A stretch of 9,419 nt of DNA, from assembly GCA_902476875.1 (NCBI GenBank), contig CABSFC010000103.1, positions 1 through 9,419 of the forward strand, given 5' to 3'. Positions 1 to 5,932 of this stretch are shown in pieces (within the stretch, counting starts at the first letter, position 1; each line of letters begins with the position of its first letter). The notes under the pieces were generated by a model. The model was not told the origin of the DNA. It searched no databases and was given only the letters and a program-made list of their open reading frames with translations. A program made the position numbers and the translations under genes. The DNA comes from an uncultured Oscillibacter sp. GTDB taxonomy: Bacteria > Bacillota > Clostridia > Oscillospirales > Oscillospiraceae.

Positions 1-2096
1 GCTGCGGCAAGCCCGGCTGCACCGTGGGCTGCGACTGCGACCGCTATATCGAGGTGTGGAACAACGTCTTCTCCCAGTTCGTCAACGACGGCGAGGGCCA
101 TTACGAGGAGATGACCCACAAGAACATCGACACCGGCATGGGCCTGGAGCGCCTGGCCTGCGTGTGCCAGAACGTTGGCTCCCTGTTCGATGTGGACACG
201 GTGATGAACATCACCAACAAGGTCTCCGAGATCACCCACGCCCACTACGGCGAGAGCCACAAGACCGACGTATCCCTGCGGGTCATCACCGACCACATCC
301 GCTCCTCCGTCATGATGATCTGCGACGGCGTGCTGCCCAGCAACGAGGGCCGGGGCTATGTGCTGCGCCGCCTGCTGCGCCGGGCTGCCCGCCACGGCAA
401 GCTCCTGGGCGTGGACAAGCCCTTCCTGTTCGACGTGGTGGATACCGTGGTCCATGAGAATGAGTGCGCCTATCCCGACCTGCGGGAGAAGCAGGGCTAT
501 ATCACCAAGGTCATCCGCACGGAGGAGGAGAACTTCGCCAAGACCATCGACGGCGGCATGAAGATCTACAACGATCTGTTGGCGGCTCACAAGGAGAAGG
601 GGGAGACCGTCTTCTCCGGCGCTGACGCTTTCAAGCTGTACGACACCTACGGCTTCCCCATCGACCTGACCATCGAGATGGTGGAGGAAGAGGGCATGAC
701 CGTGGACCGCGCCGCTTTCGACCGGCTGATGGAGGAGCAGCGCGTCCGCGCCCGCAAGGCCCGGGAGGCCCTGGGCGACCTGGGCTGGGCCGGTATCGAG
801 TTCGGCAGCGACATGCCCGCCACCGAGTTCGTGGGCTACGACCGCACCGAGGCCCAGGGCAAGGTCCTGGCCATCGTGGCGGAGGAGGAGCTGCGGGACG
901 AGGTGGTCTCCGGCGCCGACGCCATCCTGGTGCTGGACCAGACGCCCTTCTACGCCGAGATGGGCGGCCAGGTGGCCGACCACGGCGTCATCACCAGCGC
1001 CAACGGCGCCCGCTTTGAGGTCACCAACGTCCAGAAGAACAAGGGCGGCAAGTTCATGCACTACGGCAAGGTGGTCTCCGGTGAGTTCCAGGTGGGCGGC
1101 ACGGTCACCGCCGCCATTGATGTGGAGCGCCGCAAGGCCATCATGCGGGCCCATAGCGCCACCCATCTGCTGGACGCGGCGCTGAAGAAGGTCCTGGGCG
1201 ACCATGTGCATCAGGCCGGCTCCCTGGTGGAGCCCGACCGCCTGCGCTTTGACTTCACCCACTTCGAGGCCATCACGCCCCAGCAGCTCAGCGAGATCGA
1301 CCGTATCGTCAACGACGCCATCCTGGAGGGCTACCCTGTGGTGACGGAGGTCCTTCCCATCGAGGAGGCCAGGAAGAAGGGCGCCGTCGCCATGTTCGGC
1401 GAGAAGTACGGCGACGTGGTCCGCGTGGTGGAGATGGGCGACTTCTCCATGGAGTTCTGCGGCGGCACCCATCTGGACAACACCGCCAAGGCCGGCTCCT
1501 TCCGCATCAAGTCCGAGGCGTCCATCGCCTCCGGCGTGCGCCGCATCGAGGCCACCGTGGGCAAGCTGACGCTGGAGACCGTCAACCGCAACCAGCAGGT
1601 GCTGTTCCATGCCGCCCAGATGCTGAAGACCAACTCCGGCGAGCTGGAGAACCGCATCGAGCAGCAGCTGAACGAGATGAAAGAGCTGCGCCACGCGCTG
1701 GATAAGTTCAAGGCCGAGGCGTCCCTGGGCGAGGCCCGGCAGTTCCTGATGTCCGCCAAGGACGTGGGCGGCCTGAAGGTGCTGACCGCCACCAAGAACG
1801 GCCTGGACGCGGGTGCCCTGCGGCAGATGGGCGACTTCCTGCGGGACAAGGAGCCCGCCACCGTGGCGGTGCTGGCCTCCATCAACGGGGAGAAGATCAC
1901 CTTCCTGGCGGTCTGCGGCCCCGAGGCTGTGAAGAAGGGCGTCAAGGCCGGCGACCTGGTGAAGAACGTCTGTGCCATCTGCGGCGGCAAGGGCGGCGGC
2001 AAGCCAGACAGCGCCATGGGCGGCGGCAGCGATCTGCTGAAGCTGGATGACGCGCTGGCCAGTGTGGACGATTTCGTGGCGGCCAAGCTGGGCTGA
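1..2096 (+). CDS. alaS: Alanyl-tRNA synthetase, 5'-truncated by the window
   Basis: Cytoplasmic class II aminoacyl-tRNA synthetase that charges tRNA-Ala with alanine and hydrolyses mischarged Ser/Gly-tRNA-Ala. The frame is open from base 3, giving 697 residues. Family members are about 870-880 residues, so roughly the first 180, with class II motifs 1 and 2, lie outside the window. In order one sees the late aminoacylation core (GCDCDRYIEVWNNVFSQF, then GMGLERL of motif 3), a tRNA-recognition helical part with DHIRS and NEGRGYVLRRLLRRAARHG, and a beta-barrel region with TPFYAEMGGQ. The editing domain follows, with its zinc ligands HSATH (1152-1166) and CGGTH (1458-1472). A coiled-coil-like stretch (about 1610-1740) precedes the C-Ala/DHHA1 domain with a Gly-rich GGKGGGKPDSAMGGG segment. 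Both editing and C-Ala domains look intact. The TGA at 2094-2096 is one base before the next start codon, suggesting translational coupling. Confidence 0.98.
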   Translation, partial: CGKPGCTVGCDCDRYIEVWNNVFSQFVNDGEGHYEEMTHKNIDTGMGLERLACVCQNVGSLFDVDTVMNITNKVSEITHAHYGESHKTDVSLRVITDHIRSSVMMICDGVLPSNEGRGYVLRRLLRRAARHGKLLGVDKPFLFDVVDTVVHENECAYPDLREKQGYITKVIRTEEENFAKTIDGGMKIYNDLLAAHKEKGETVFSGADAFKLYDTYGFPIDLTIEMVEEEGMTVDRAAFDRLMEEQRVRARKAREALGDLGWAGIEFGSDMPATEFVGYDRTEAQGKVLAIVAEEELRDEVVSGADAILVLDQTPFYAEMGGQVADHGVITSANGARFEVTNVQKNKGGKFMHYGKVVSGEFQVGGTVTAAIDVERRKAIMRAHSATHLLDAALKKVLGDHVHQAGSLVEPDRLRFDFTHFEAITPQQLSEIDRIVNDAILEGYPVVTEVLPIEEARKKGAVAMFGEKYGDVVRVVEMGDFSMEFCGGTHLDNTAKAGSFRIKSEASIASGVRRIEATVGKLTLETVNRNQQVLFHAAQMLKTNSGELENRIEQQLNEMKELRHALDKFKAEASLGEARQFLMSAKDVGGLKVLTATKNGLDAGALRQMGDFLRDKEPATVAVLASINGEKITFLAVCGPEAVKKGVKAGDLVKNVCAICGGKGGGKPDSAMGGGSDLLKLDDALASVDDFVAAKLG

Positions 2097-2097
2097 G

Positions 2098-2634
2098 ATG
2101 ACGAGAGACGATCTGAAGAGGTTTCAGGCGCTGGACATTGATTTTTCCGCCATCGGCCTGGAGCAGTCTGAGAATATTGCCTATTTTTGCACGCCTGTTG
2201 GGGTGGAGTATGCAGGCTGGATCGGCTGCGACGGCATCCATTTCATCCTGCTGCCGGGGGACGAGCGGGTATTCTGCGTGGACCCGGCCATGGGGGAAGA
2301 GGGCGCCTATGTGCTTCCAGTGGCGGCGGACTTTCGGGAGTTCCTCTCCTTTGTCCTGTTCTGCCGGGACGCCAACCCGCTCACCCAGATCCATTGGTTG
2401 AGCGAGGGGCGCTTCCACCAGCTTCTGCGGGAAGATGCAGAGGCCCGCTGGGACGGCTGCGAGGCGTTTTTTGCCAGAAAGGCGGCGGCATTGGATACCA
2501 TAGCCGAGGCCTTCGCCATCCGGCCCCAGGCCCCCTACGCCAAGGTCAAAGCGATGCAGGCGGCATTTGACCCCGCTGTTCTGACCTTCTCCGATGAGTA
2601 TTACGATGTGCTGGGGCTGGAAAAGCCCTGCTGA
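2098..2634 (+). CDS. Conserved-looking protein of unknown function
   Basis: I do not recognise this 178-residue protein. I chose the ATG at 2098, one base after the alaS stop, because the open frame further upstream (from 2047) only overlaps alaS coding sequence. There is no strong Shine-Dalgarno sequence, so translation probably depends on coupling to alaS. The protein is predicted to be soluble: no signal peptide and no clear membrane span. Residues 28-100 look alpha/beta with aromatic and hydrophobic strands (IAYFCTPVGVEYAGWIG, GIHFILLPGDERVFCVDP), then FREFLSFVLFC, resembling a helix that follows a YVLPVA turn. Residues 105-150 are helical and Ala-rich. The overall pattern faintly recalls SMI1/KNR4 (SUKH)-like small proteins, but no diagnostic motif supports that. 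Codon use matches its neighbours, so recent transfer is not indicated. Position implies co-transcription with alaS, not a shared function. Confidence 0.8.
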   Translation: MTRDDLKRFQALDIDFSAIGLEQSENIAYFCTPVGVEYAGWIGCDGIHFILLPGDERVFCVDPAMGEEGAYVLPVAADFREFLSFVLFCRDANPLTQIHWLSEGRFHQLLREDAEARWDGCEAFFARKAAALDTIAEAFAIRPQAPYAKVKAMQAAFDPAVLTFSDEYYDVLGLEKPC

Positions 2635-2652
2635 TCCGAAGAGGTGTGCCCC

Positions 2653-2826
2653 ATGATCCCGAAAGACCCTGTGATTTTGTTGAGCTTCGTCAACACGAAG
2701 CTGCGGGACGAATTTTCCTGTCTGGACGACCTGTGCGCCGCCCTGGACGCCGACGCGGCGGACATTGCGCAAGCGCTGGCCGCGCTGGACTATCACTACG
2801 ATCCCGATCATAATCAATTTATCTGA
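2653..2826 (+). CDS. DUF4250-like small protein
   Basis: A 57-residue protein whose sequence fits what I know of the DUF4250 family of Firmicutes: an N-terminal IPKDPVILLSFVNTKLRD, then a Ser/Cys-x-Leu-Asp-Asp-Leu-Cys helix, and a closing DYHYDPDHNQF. No function is established for the family. The fold may be a small helix-turn-helix-like bundle (LDDLCAALDADAADIAQAL reads like two helices of a winged helix), but that is inference. The start is ATG 2653 rather than the in-frame GTG at 2644. GAAGAGG at 2638-2644 gives an 8-base spacing to 2653, and the family begins M-I/N-P-x-D-P. It lies 18 bases after the preceding gene and 26 before the HIT gene, with no terminator between, so it is very likely part of the alaS operon. 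Confidence 0.88.
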   Translation: MIPKDPVILLSFVNTKLRDEFSCLDDLCAALDADAADIAQALAALDYHYDPDHNQFI

Positions 2827-2852
2827 AAAAATGAGAAAAGGAGGTTTGAAAT

Positions 2853-3191
2853 ATGTCCGATTGCTTATTCTGCAAGATCATCGCCGGGGAGATCCCCAGC
2901 GGCAAGGTCTATGAGGACGACGTCTGCTACGCCTTCAACGACATCGCGCCCCAGGCCCCGACCCACTTCCTGGTGATCCCCAAGCAGCACATCGCGTCCG
3001 TCTCCGGCGTCAACGCGGACAACAGCGCGGTGGTGGCCCACATCTTCGAGGTCATTGCCAAGGTCACCGCTGAGATGGGCATTGAGAGCTACCGCGTGGT
3101 GTCCAACATCGGCGAGCAGGCGGGCCAGAGCGTGCCCCATCTGCACTTCCACGTGCTGTCCGGCCGGGATATGACCTGGCCCCCGGGCTGA
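2853..3191 (+). CDS. HIT family (HinT-like) nucleotide-binding hydrolase
   Basis: A 112-residue, full-length histidine-triad protein of the Hint branch. These cytoplasmic enzymes hydrolyse purine nucleoside phosphoramidates and aminoacyl-adenylates. Visible features are the CLFC zinc-type cysteines at residues 4 and 7, IPSGKVYEDD, a conserved KQH at residues 44-46, SNIGEQAGQSVPHLHFH with the triad His96-x-His98-x-His100, and the usual C-terminal end GRDMTWPPG. It has an excellent ribosome binding site, AAGGAGGT at 2838-2845, seven bases before the ATG. As the last gene of the alaS cluster its link with a tRNA synthetase is plausible, because Hint enzymes accept aminoacyl-AMP, but the co-localisation alone does not prove it. 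Confidence 0.96.
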   Translation: MSDCLFCKIIAGEIPSGKVYEDDVCYAFNDIAPQAPTHFLVIPKQHIASVSGVNADNSAVVAHIFEVIAKVTAEMGIESYRVVSNIGEQAGQSVPHLHFHVLSGRDMTWPPG

Positions 3192-3540
3192 GCTCGTCGC
3201 AATCCCCCAGGGGAGTTTCGTCTCCGCCTAAGAGCCCGCCCTGACGGGCGGTTGGCTCTGACACGCGCTTGCGAGCGCGGTCTTGTCCCTGCGGGACAAT
3301 TCACCTTCAGTCCGTTCGTCTTCGTTTCCGCAGTCAGCCTGCGGCTGGCTGCGAAAGCTGCGCTCACTCCCTTGCTCATCGCTTTCCGCCGGGAAACCAG
3401 CGAAGCGTTTCCCGGCAGAGGGGACGGGGCAGCAAGCTCCATATCCCTCGCTTCCGCGCATTGTGCGAAAGCTTACTCATTCCGCCTTTTTCCCCGGCAA
3501 ACGGTTCCCTGATTTGCCGGGGAAGGAGAGACGGGGAAAG
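3192..3540. repeat. Gene-free GC-rich array of about nine hairpins
   Basis: No convincing gene is present here. Instead, closely packed inverted repeats were read directly. (1) A small one at 3203-3214. (2) GAGCC/CGCCC at 3232-3241 with 3246-3258, GTT bulge. (3) CGCGCT/AGCGCG around a TGCG loop at 3264-3279. (4) TTGTCCC/GGGACAA around TGC at 3283-3299. (5) 11 bp around TGC at 3329-3353, with one G-T pair. (6) GCGAAAGC with GCTTTCCGC at 3351-3389, one bulged base. (7) GCCGGGAAAC/GTTTCCCGGC at 3388-3416. (8) 3450-3472. (9) TTCCCCGGCAAA/TTTGCCGGGGAA, 12 perfect bp, at 3490-3524. Hairpins 5/6 and 6/7 share bases, so they may exchange pairing. None is followed by a T-run on either strand. The region would form the 3' untranslated part of the alaS-HIT transcript. 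It could be a dispersed palindromic (REP-like) repeat or a structured RNA. Confidence 0.75.
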
Positions 3541-3584
3541 CGCAAAAAGACAGCGCCTCTCATCGAGGCGCTGTCTTTTTTGCG
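3541..3584. terminator. Bidirectional intrinsic terminator
   Basis: The stem GACAGCGCCTC / GAGGCGCTGTC (3549-3559 with 3565-3575, 5-base loop) is flanked by A5 on the left and T6 on the right. It is extended by a CGC/GCG pair at the ends with one extra T. It can stop + transcripts from the alaS-HIT operon after passage through the hairpin array. It can also stop - transcripts of the SLH gene, whose stop codon is five bases away. Confidence 0.95.
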
Positions 3585-3588
3585 ATTT

Positions 3589-5100
3589 TTACGCGGGGTT
3601 GACGGCGTTTACAGAAGGCGGTGCGGGAGAGAGCTCAGGCTCGGCCTGTATGATGGTTTCGATATCCGGAAACTTGCTCAGGTCGGGATAGCTGACCTTC
3701 ACGCCGCTGCCGGTGGCGTTCACCTTCATCTCCATATCCACATCGGCGGCGACGTTGACGGAGGCGGATTCTCCGGCCTCGCTCATATCCATCTTCATGG
3801 TCATGGACATGGAAGCGGCCGCGTTTTTCAGCTGGCCCCTGCTGTCAACCGTGTAGGTGTAGCCGCACTTGCTCAGGTCCAGGTCCAGCGCAAGTCCGAT
3901 CTCCTCGTCCAGACTGGAGAAGATCATATCCAGCAAATCGTCCACCATGCCCGTGTAGGTGTCGCCGTTGAGGGTCATGGTGTACACGGTGCTGCCGCCG
4001 CTCTTCGTAGCGGAGATGCTCTCAATGTAGGGCATCATCATGGCGGTGCTTGCGCCGCCCAGATCATTCATCTGGGCCAGCATCTCCTGATAGATCCCCA
4101 GGAATTCATCCATGGAATCGCCCATGTCCGCCTTGTAGAGCTCTTCGCCCTGCTGGACATATACCCAGTTGTCCTTGACCCACACGCCCATGGAGATGGG
4201 CTGGCTCATGGTCATCATGCTCTGGCCGCCGGCCTCCTTCATGTCCATATCCATGGACATATCCAGCTGGAGGCCCATCTGCAGGTTCTTGTCCAGAATC
4301 ATTTGAACGCGGCCCTTGGCGGTCACATCCACGTTGGCGGTCATGTCCATGGGCTCGCCGTCGGCGGTGCCCTTCCCGGTCATGTCCATGTCCATCTTCA
4401 TGGCGACATCCACGTCCAGACTGTCCTGCATAGCGCCCATGGTGGAAGACACCAGCGCCTCATAGGTCTCGTACTTGCTGATGATGGGTCTGGCGGCGGT
4501 CTCGTCGATGGCGCCGGACTTCACCAGGCTGTCCAGCAGGTAGGTGCTGCCGTCGGCCAGTTTGCAGGCCAGGGCCTGATAGGTGACGGCGGCCAGGTCG
4601 TCCCGCAGGAACTCACCGGTGTAGAAGGACAGGTCCATCAGGCCCTTCGTCACGGCGAAGTCCAGAGCCTCGGCGTACTGGAAGTCCGTGCCGTCCTTGT
4701 AGCCCAGGGCCCGCAGCAGGAAGACCACATAGTTCTGGGCGGTGCACTTGCTGGCGGAGCCGAAGGTGGTGGCGGTGGCACCCTTGGAGATGCCGTTGGT
4801 GTACATCCAGGCCACATAGGGGGCGGCGGTGCTGCTGACATCAGTGAAGGGGTGCTTGATCTCGCCGGAGGCATAGGCGGCCTTGGCGTCGTCCTCGGCG
4901 CCGTAGAGCCGCACCAGCATGATGGCGGCCTCGGAGCGGGTGGGGGCGCGGTCCAGCTCAAAGCCGCTGCCGGTGCCCCGGAACATGCCGATGGCGGACA
5001 ACTCCTCCGCCACTGCGTCATAGTCAGAAGCGGAAGCGGTCACGCACAGGGCCGCGGTCAGCAGCAGAGTGGTGAACAGAATGGTCAGGAAACGCTTCAT
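3589..5100 (-). CDS. Secreted SLH-domain protein with Met/Asp-rich C-terminal half
   Basis: A 503-residue predicted exported surface protein. A signal peptide covers residues 1-24 (KRF, a hydrophobic TILFTTLLLTAALCV, then ASA before SD). Cys19 does not sit in a proper lipobox. Residues 27-190 look like three S-layer-homology repeats: GMFRGTGSGFELDRAPTRSE, FTDVSSTAAPYVAWMYTNG and the weaker LDFAVTKGLMD...LRDDLAAVTYQAL. SLH domains anchor proteins to secondary cell-wall polymer. Residues about 210-470 contain alternating stretches such as VDVAMKMDMDM, LDMSMDMDM and SMSMTMKMDM, with tandem beta-strand periodicity. This resembles small-lipoprotein/LolA-like domains such as DUF6612, from memory only. 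The tail is Pro-rich. Start ATG 5100 has GAAAGGAG seven bases upstream and follows a strong promoter. The longer open frame to 5286 begins upstream of that promoter and is not used. It is monocistronic. Confidence 0.9.
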   Translation of the reverse strand: MKRFLTILFTTLLLTAALCVTASASDYDAVAEELSAIGMFRGTGSGFELDRAPTRSEAAIMLVRLYGAEDDAKAAYASGEIKHPFTDVSSTAAPYVAWMYTNGISKGATATTFGSASKCTAQNYVVFLLRALGYKDGTDFQYAEALDFAVTKGLMDLSFYTGEFLRDDLAAVTYQALACKLADGSTYLLDSLVKSGAIDETAARPIISKYETYEALVSSTMGAMQDSLDVDVAMKMDMDMTGKGTADGEPMDMTANVDVTAKGRVQMILDKNLQMGLQLDMSMDMDMKEAGGQSMMTMSQPISMGVWVKDNWVYVQQGEELYKADMGDSMDEFLGIYQEMLAQMNDLGGASTAMMMPYIESISATKSGGSTVYTMTLNGDTYTGMVDDLLDMIFSSLDEEIGLALDLDLSKCGYTYTVDSRGQLKNAAASMSMTMKMDMSEAGESASVNVAADVDMEMKVNATGSGVKVSYPDLSKFPDIETIIQAEPELSPAPPSVNAVNPA

Positions 5101-5140
5101 GGGAGTGCTCCTTTCTTGTTTTTGGAGTATCGCTTTTTTT

Positions 5141-5169
5141 ATTATAAACTTTCTTCCGATTTGCGTCAA
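5141..5169 (-). promoter_or_regulatory. Sigma-A promoter of the SLH-protein gene
   Basis: On the minus strand TTGACG (5164-5169) is followed after exactly 17 bases by a perfect TATAAT (5141-5146). Transcription would begin near 5134, giving a leader of about 35 bases that contains the GAAAGGAG site at 5108-5115. No operator-like palindrome is evident. Confidence 0.88.
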
Positions 5170-5212
5170 GGGAAGCCACCCCCTTTTTCTTGCCGCCGGC
5201 GTGTATCCGCCA

Positions 5213-5240
5213 TTGACTTTCCCGCAATAAAATGTATAAT
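5213..5240 (+). promoter_or_regulatory. Sigma-A promoter of the phosphoribosyltransferase gene
   Basis: TTGACT (5213-5218), a 16-base spacer and a perfect TATAAT (5235-5240). Transcription would start near 5247, about 45 bases before the ATG at 5292. It diverges from the SLH promoter, with the two -35 elements about 43 bases apart (5170-5212), so a regulator binding between them could affect both. Confidence 0.87.
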
Positions 5241-5255
5241 ATTTTCGGAAACTTT

Positions 5256-5275
5256 TACCCACGCGGGTATTTTTT
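5256..5275 (+). promoter_or_regulatory. Small hairpin plus T6 in the phosphoribosyltransferase leader
   Basis: TACCC (5256-5260), loop ACGC, GGGTA (5265-5269) and six T residues directly before the GAGGGAGG ribosome site (5276-5283). It has the form of a minimal intrinsic terminator, but a 5-bp stem is short. It could act as a weak attenuator or may simply be chance. No purine-riboswitch aptamer fits in the roughly 45-base leader. Confidence 0.35.
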
Positions 5276-5291
5276 GAGGGAGGCACATCGT

Positions 5292-5855
5292 ATGCATACC
5301 TATCCGATCCATATCGCGGGGCTGGAGCGGGCGCTGCCCATCTGCAAAGTCACGGACGACCTGTACATCGGCGCGTTCATCTGCTTTGGCGACGCGGAGC
5401 TGACCGTGGCCTGCGCCCGGGAACTGCTGGCGCTGGTCCCGGCGGACAGCTACGACTATCTGTTCACCGCCGAGGCCAAGAGCATCCCCCTGATCCACGA
5501 GATGGCCCGCCAGTCCGGCGCGGCTAAGTATTTCATCGCCCGGAAGGGCCCCAAGGCCTACATGCCGGACCCCATCCATGTGGAGGACCACTCCATCACC
5601 ACCGCCGGGACCCAGAAGCTGTATCTGGGCCGGGACGACGCGGAGCTGATTCGGGGCAAGCGCATTTTGCTGATGGACGACGTGATCTCCACCGGCGGCT
5701 CCCTCCACGCCATGGAGGAGCTGGTGAAGTTGGCGGGCGGCACCGTGACCGGCCGGGTGGCGGTGCTGGCGGAGGGCGACGCCCAGAAGCGGGAGGACAT
5801 CCGTTTCCTGGCTCCGCTGCCGCTATTCAACGCTGACGGGACCGTAAAGGGATAA
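5292..5855 (+). CDS. Adenine phosphoribosyltransferase-like protein
   Basis: A 187-residue type I phosphoribosyltransferase. Family members transfer ribose-5-phosphate from PRPP to a purine base in cytoplasmic purine salvage. The diagnostic PRPP-binding motif is ILLMDDVISTGGS at residues 125-137, with the acidic pair Asp129-Asp130. Upstream, YLFTAEAKSIPLIHEMAR (57-73) and FIARKGPKAYM (81-91) match the APRT/COG0503 pattern of base-binding loop and flexible loop. I cannot be certain the base is adenine: xanthine and orphan members look similar. The start is ATG 5292, preceded by GAGGGAGG with eight bases of spacing. The longer open frame starts at 5232, inside the -10 region, so it cannot be translated from this promoter. 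The gene ends in its own strong terminator and seems monocistronic. Confidence 0.9.
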   Translation: MHTYPIHIAGLERALPICKVTDDLYIGAFICFGDAELTVACARELLALVPADSYDYLFTAEAKSIPLIHEMARQSGAAKYFIARKGPKAYMPDPIHVEDHSITTAGTQKLYLGRDDAELIRGKRILLMDDVISTGGSLHAMEELVKLAGGTVTGRVAVLAEGDAQKREDIRFLAPLPLFNADGTVKG

Positions 5856-5857
5856 GG

Positions 5858-5894
5858 AAAACGGCGCGCGGTCACCGGACGGCGCGCCGTTTTT
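5858..5894 (+). terminator. Intrinsic terminator after the phosphoribosyltransferase gene
   Basis: AAAACGGCGCGC (5858-5869) pairs perfectly with GCGCGCCGTTTT (5882-5893) across a 12-base loop and ends in T5. It begins three bases after the stop codon. It is symmetric enough to work in both directions, but only the + gene needs it. Confidence 0.93.
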
Positions 5895-5932
5895 ACGTGT
5901 GATCCGCCTAAATTCGACAACTTGAGGATATT

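Noticed and set aside
1942..2817. A 291-codon open frame on the - strand across alaS and the next two genes
   Set aside because: It overlaps three well-supported + genes and shows no family motif.
3089..3461. Arg/Pro/Ser-rich open frames on both strands in the hairpin region
   Set aside because: Composition is dictated by the palindromes, frames run into the HIT gene, and no ribosome site or conserved motif is visible.
3200..3525. A CRISPR array or tRNA/known ncRNA in the hairpin region
   Set aside because: The repeats differ from each other and have no regular spacers. I see no tRNA T-loop, RNase P, tmRNA or SRP signature.
3700..4480. Met-rich repeats as a copper-binding domain
   Set aside because: Copper-binding Met motifs usually have irregular MxxM clusters with His. 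Here strict alternation fits beta-strand packing, and no metal-resistance neighbour exists.
3283..5277. A 664-codon open frame on the + strand with His/Val/Gly-rich repeats
   Set aside because: It is antisense to the SLH protein. The His-rich runs are the complement of Met-Asp codons, and it has no ribosome site or domain.
5101..5286. N-terminal extension of the SLH protein to 5286
   Set aside because: It would start upstream of the promoter at 5141-5169, and the residues before MKRFLTILF are not signal-like.
5247..5291. Purine riboswitch in front of the phosphoribosyltransferase gene
   Set aside because: The leader is only about 45 bases, too short for the aptamer, and lacks the conserved loop motifs.
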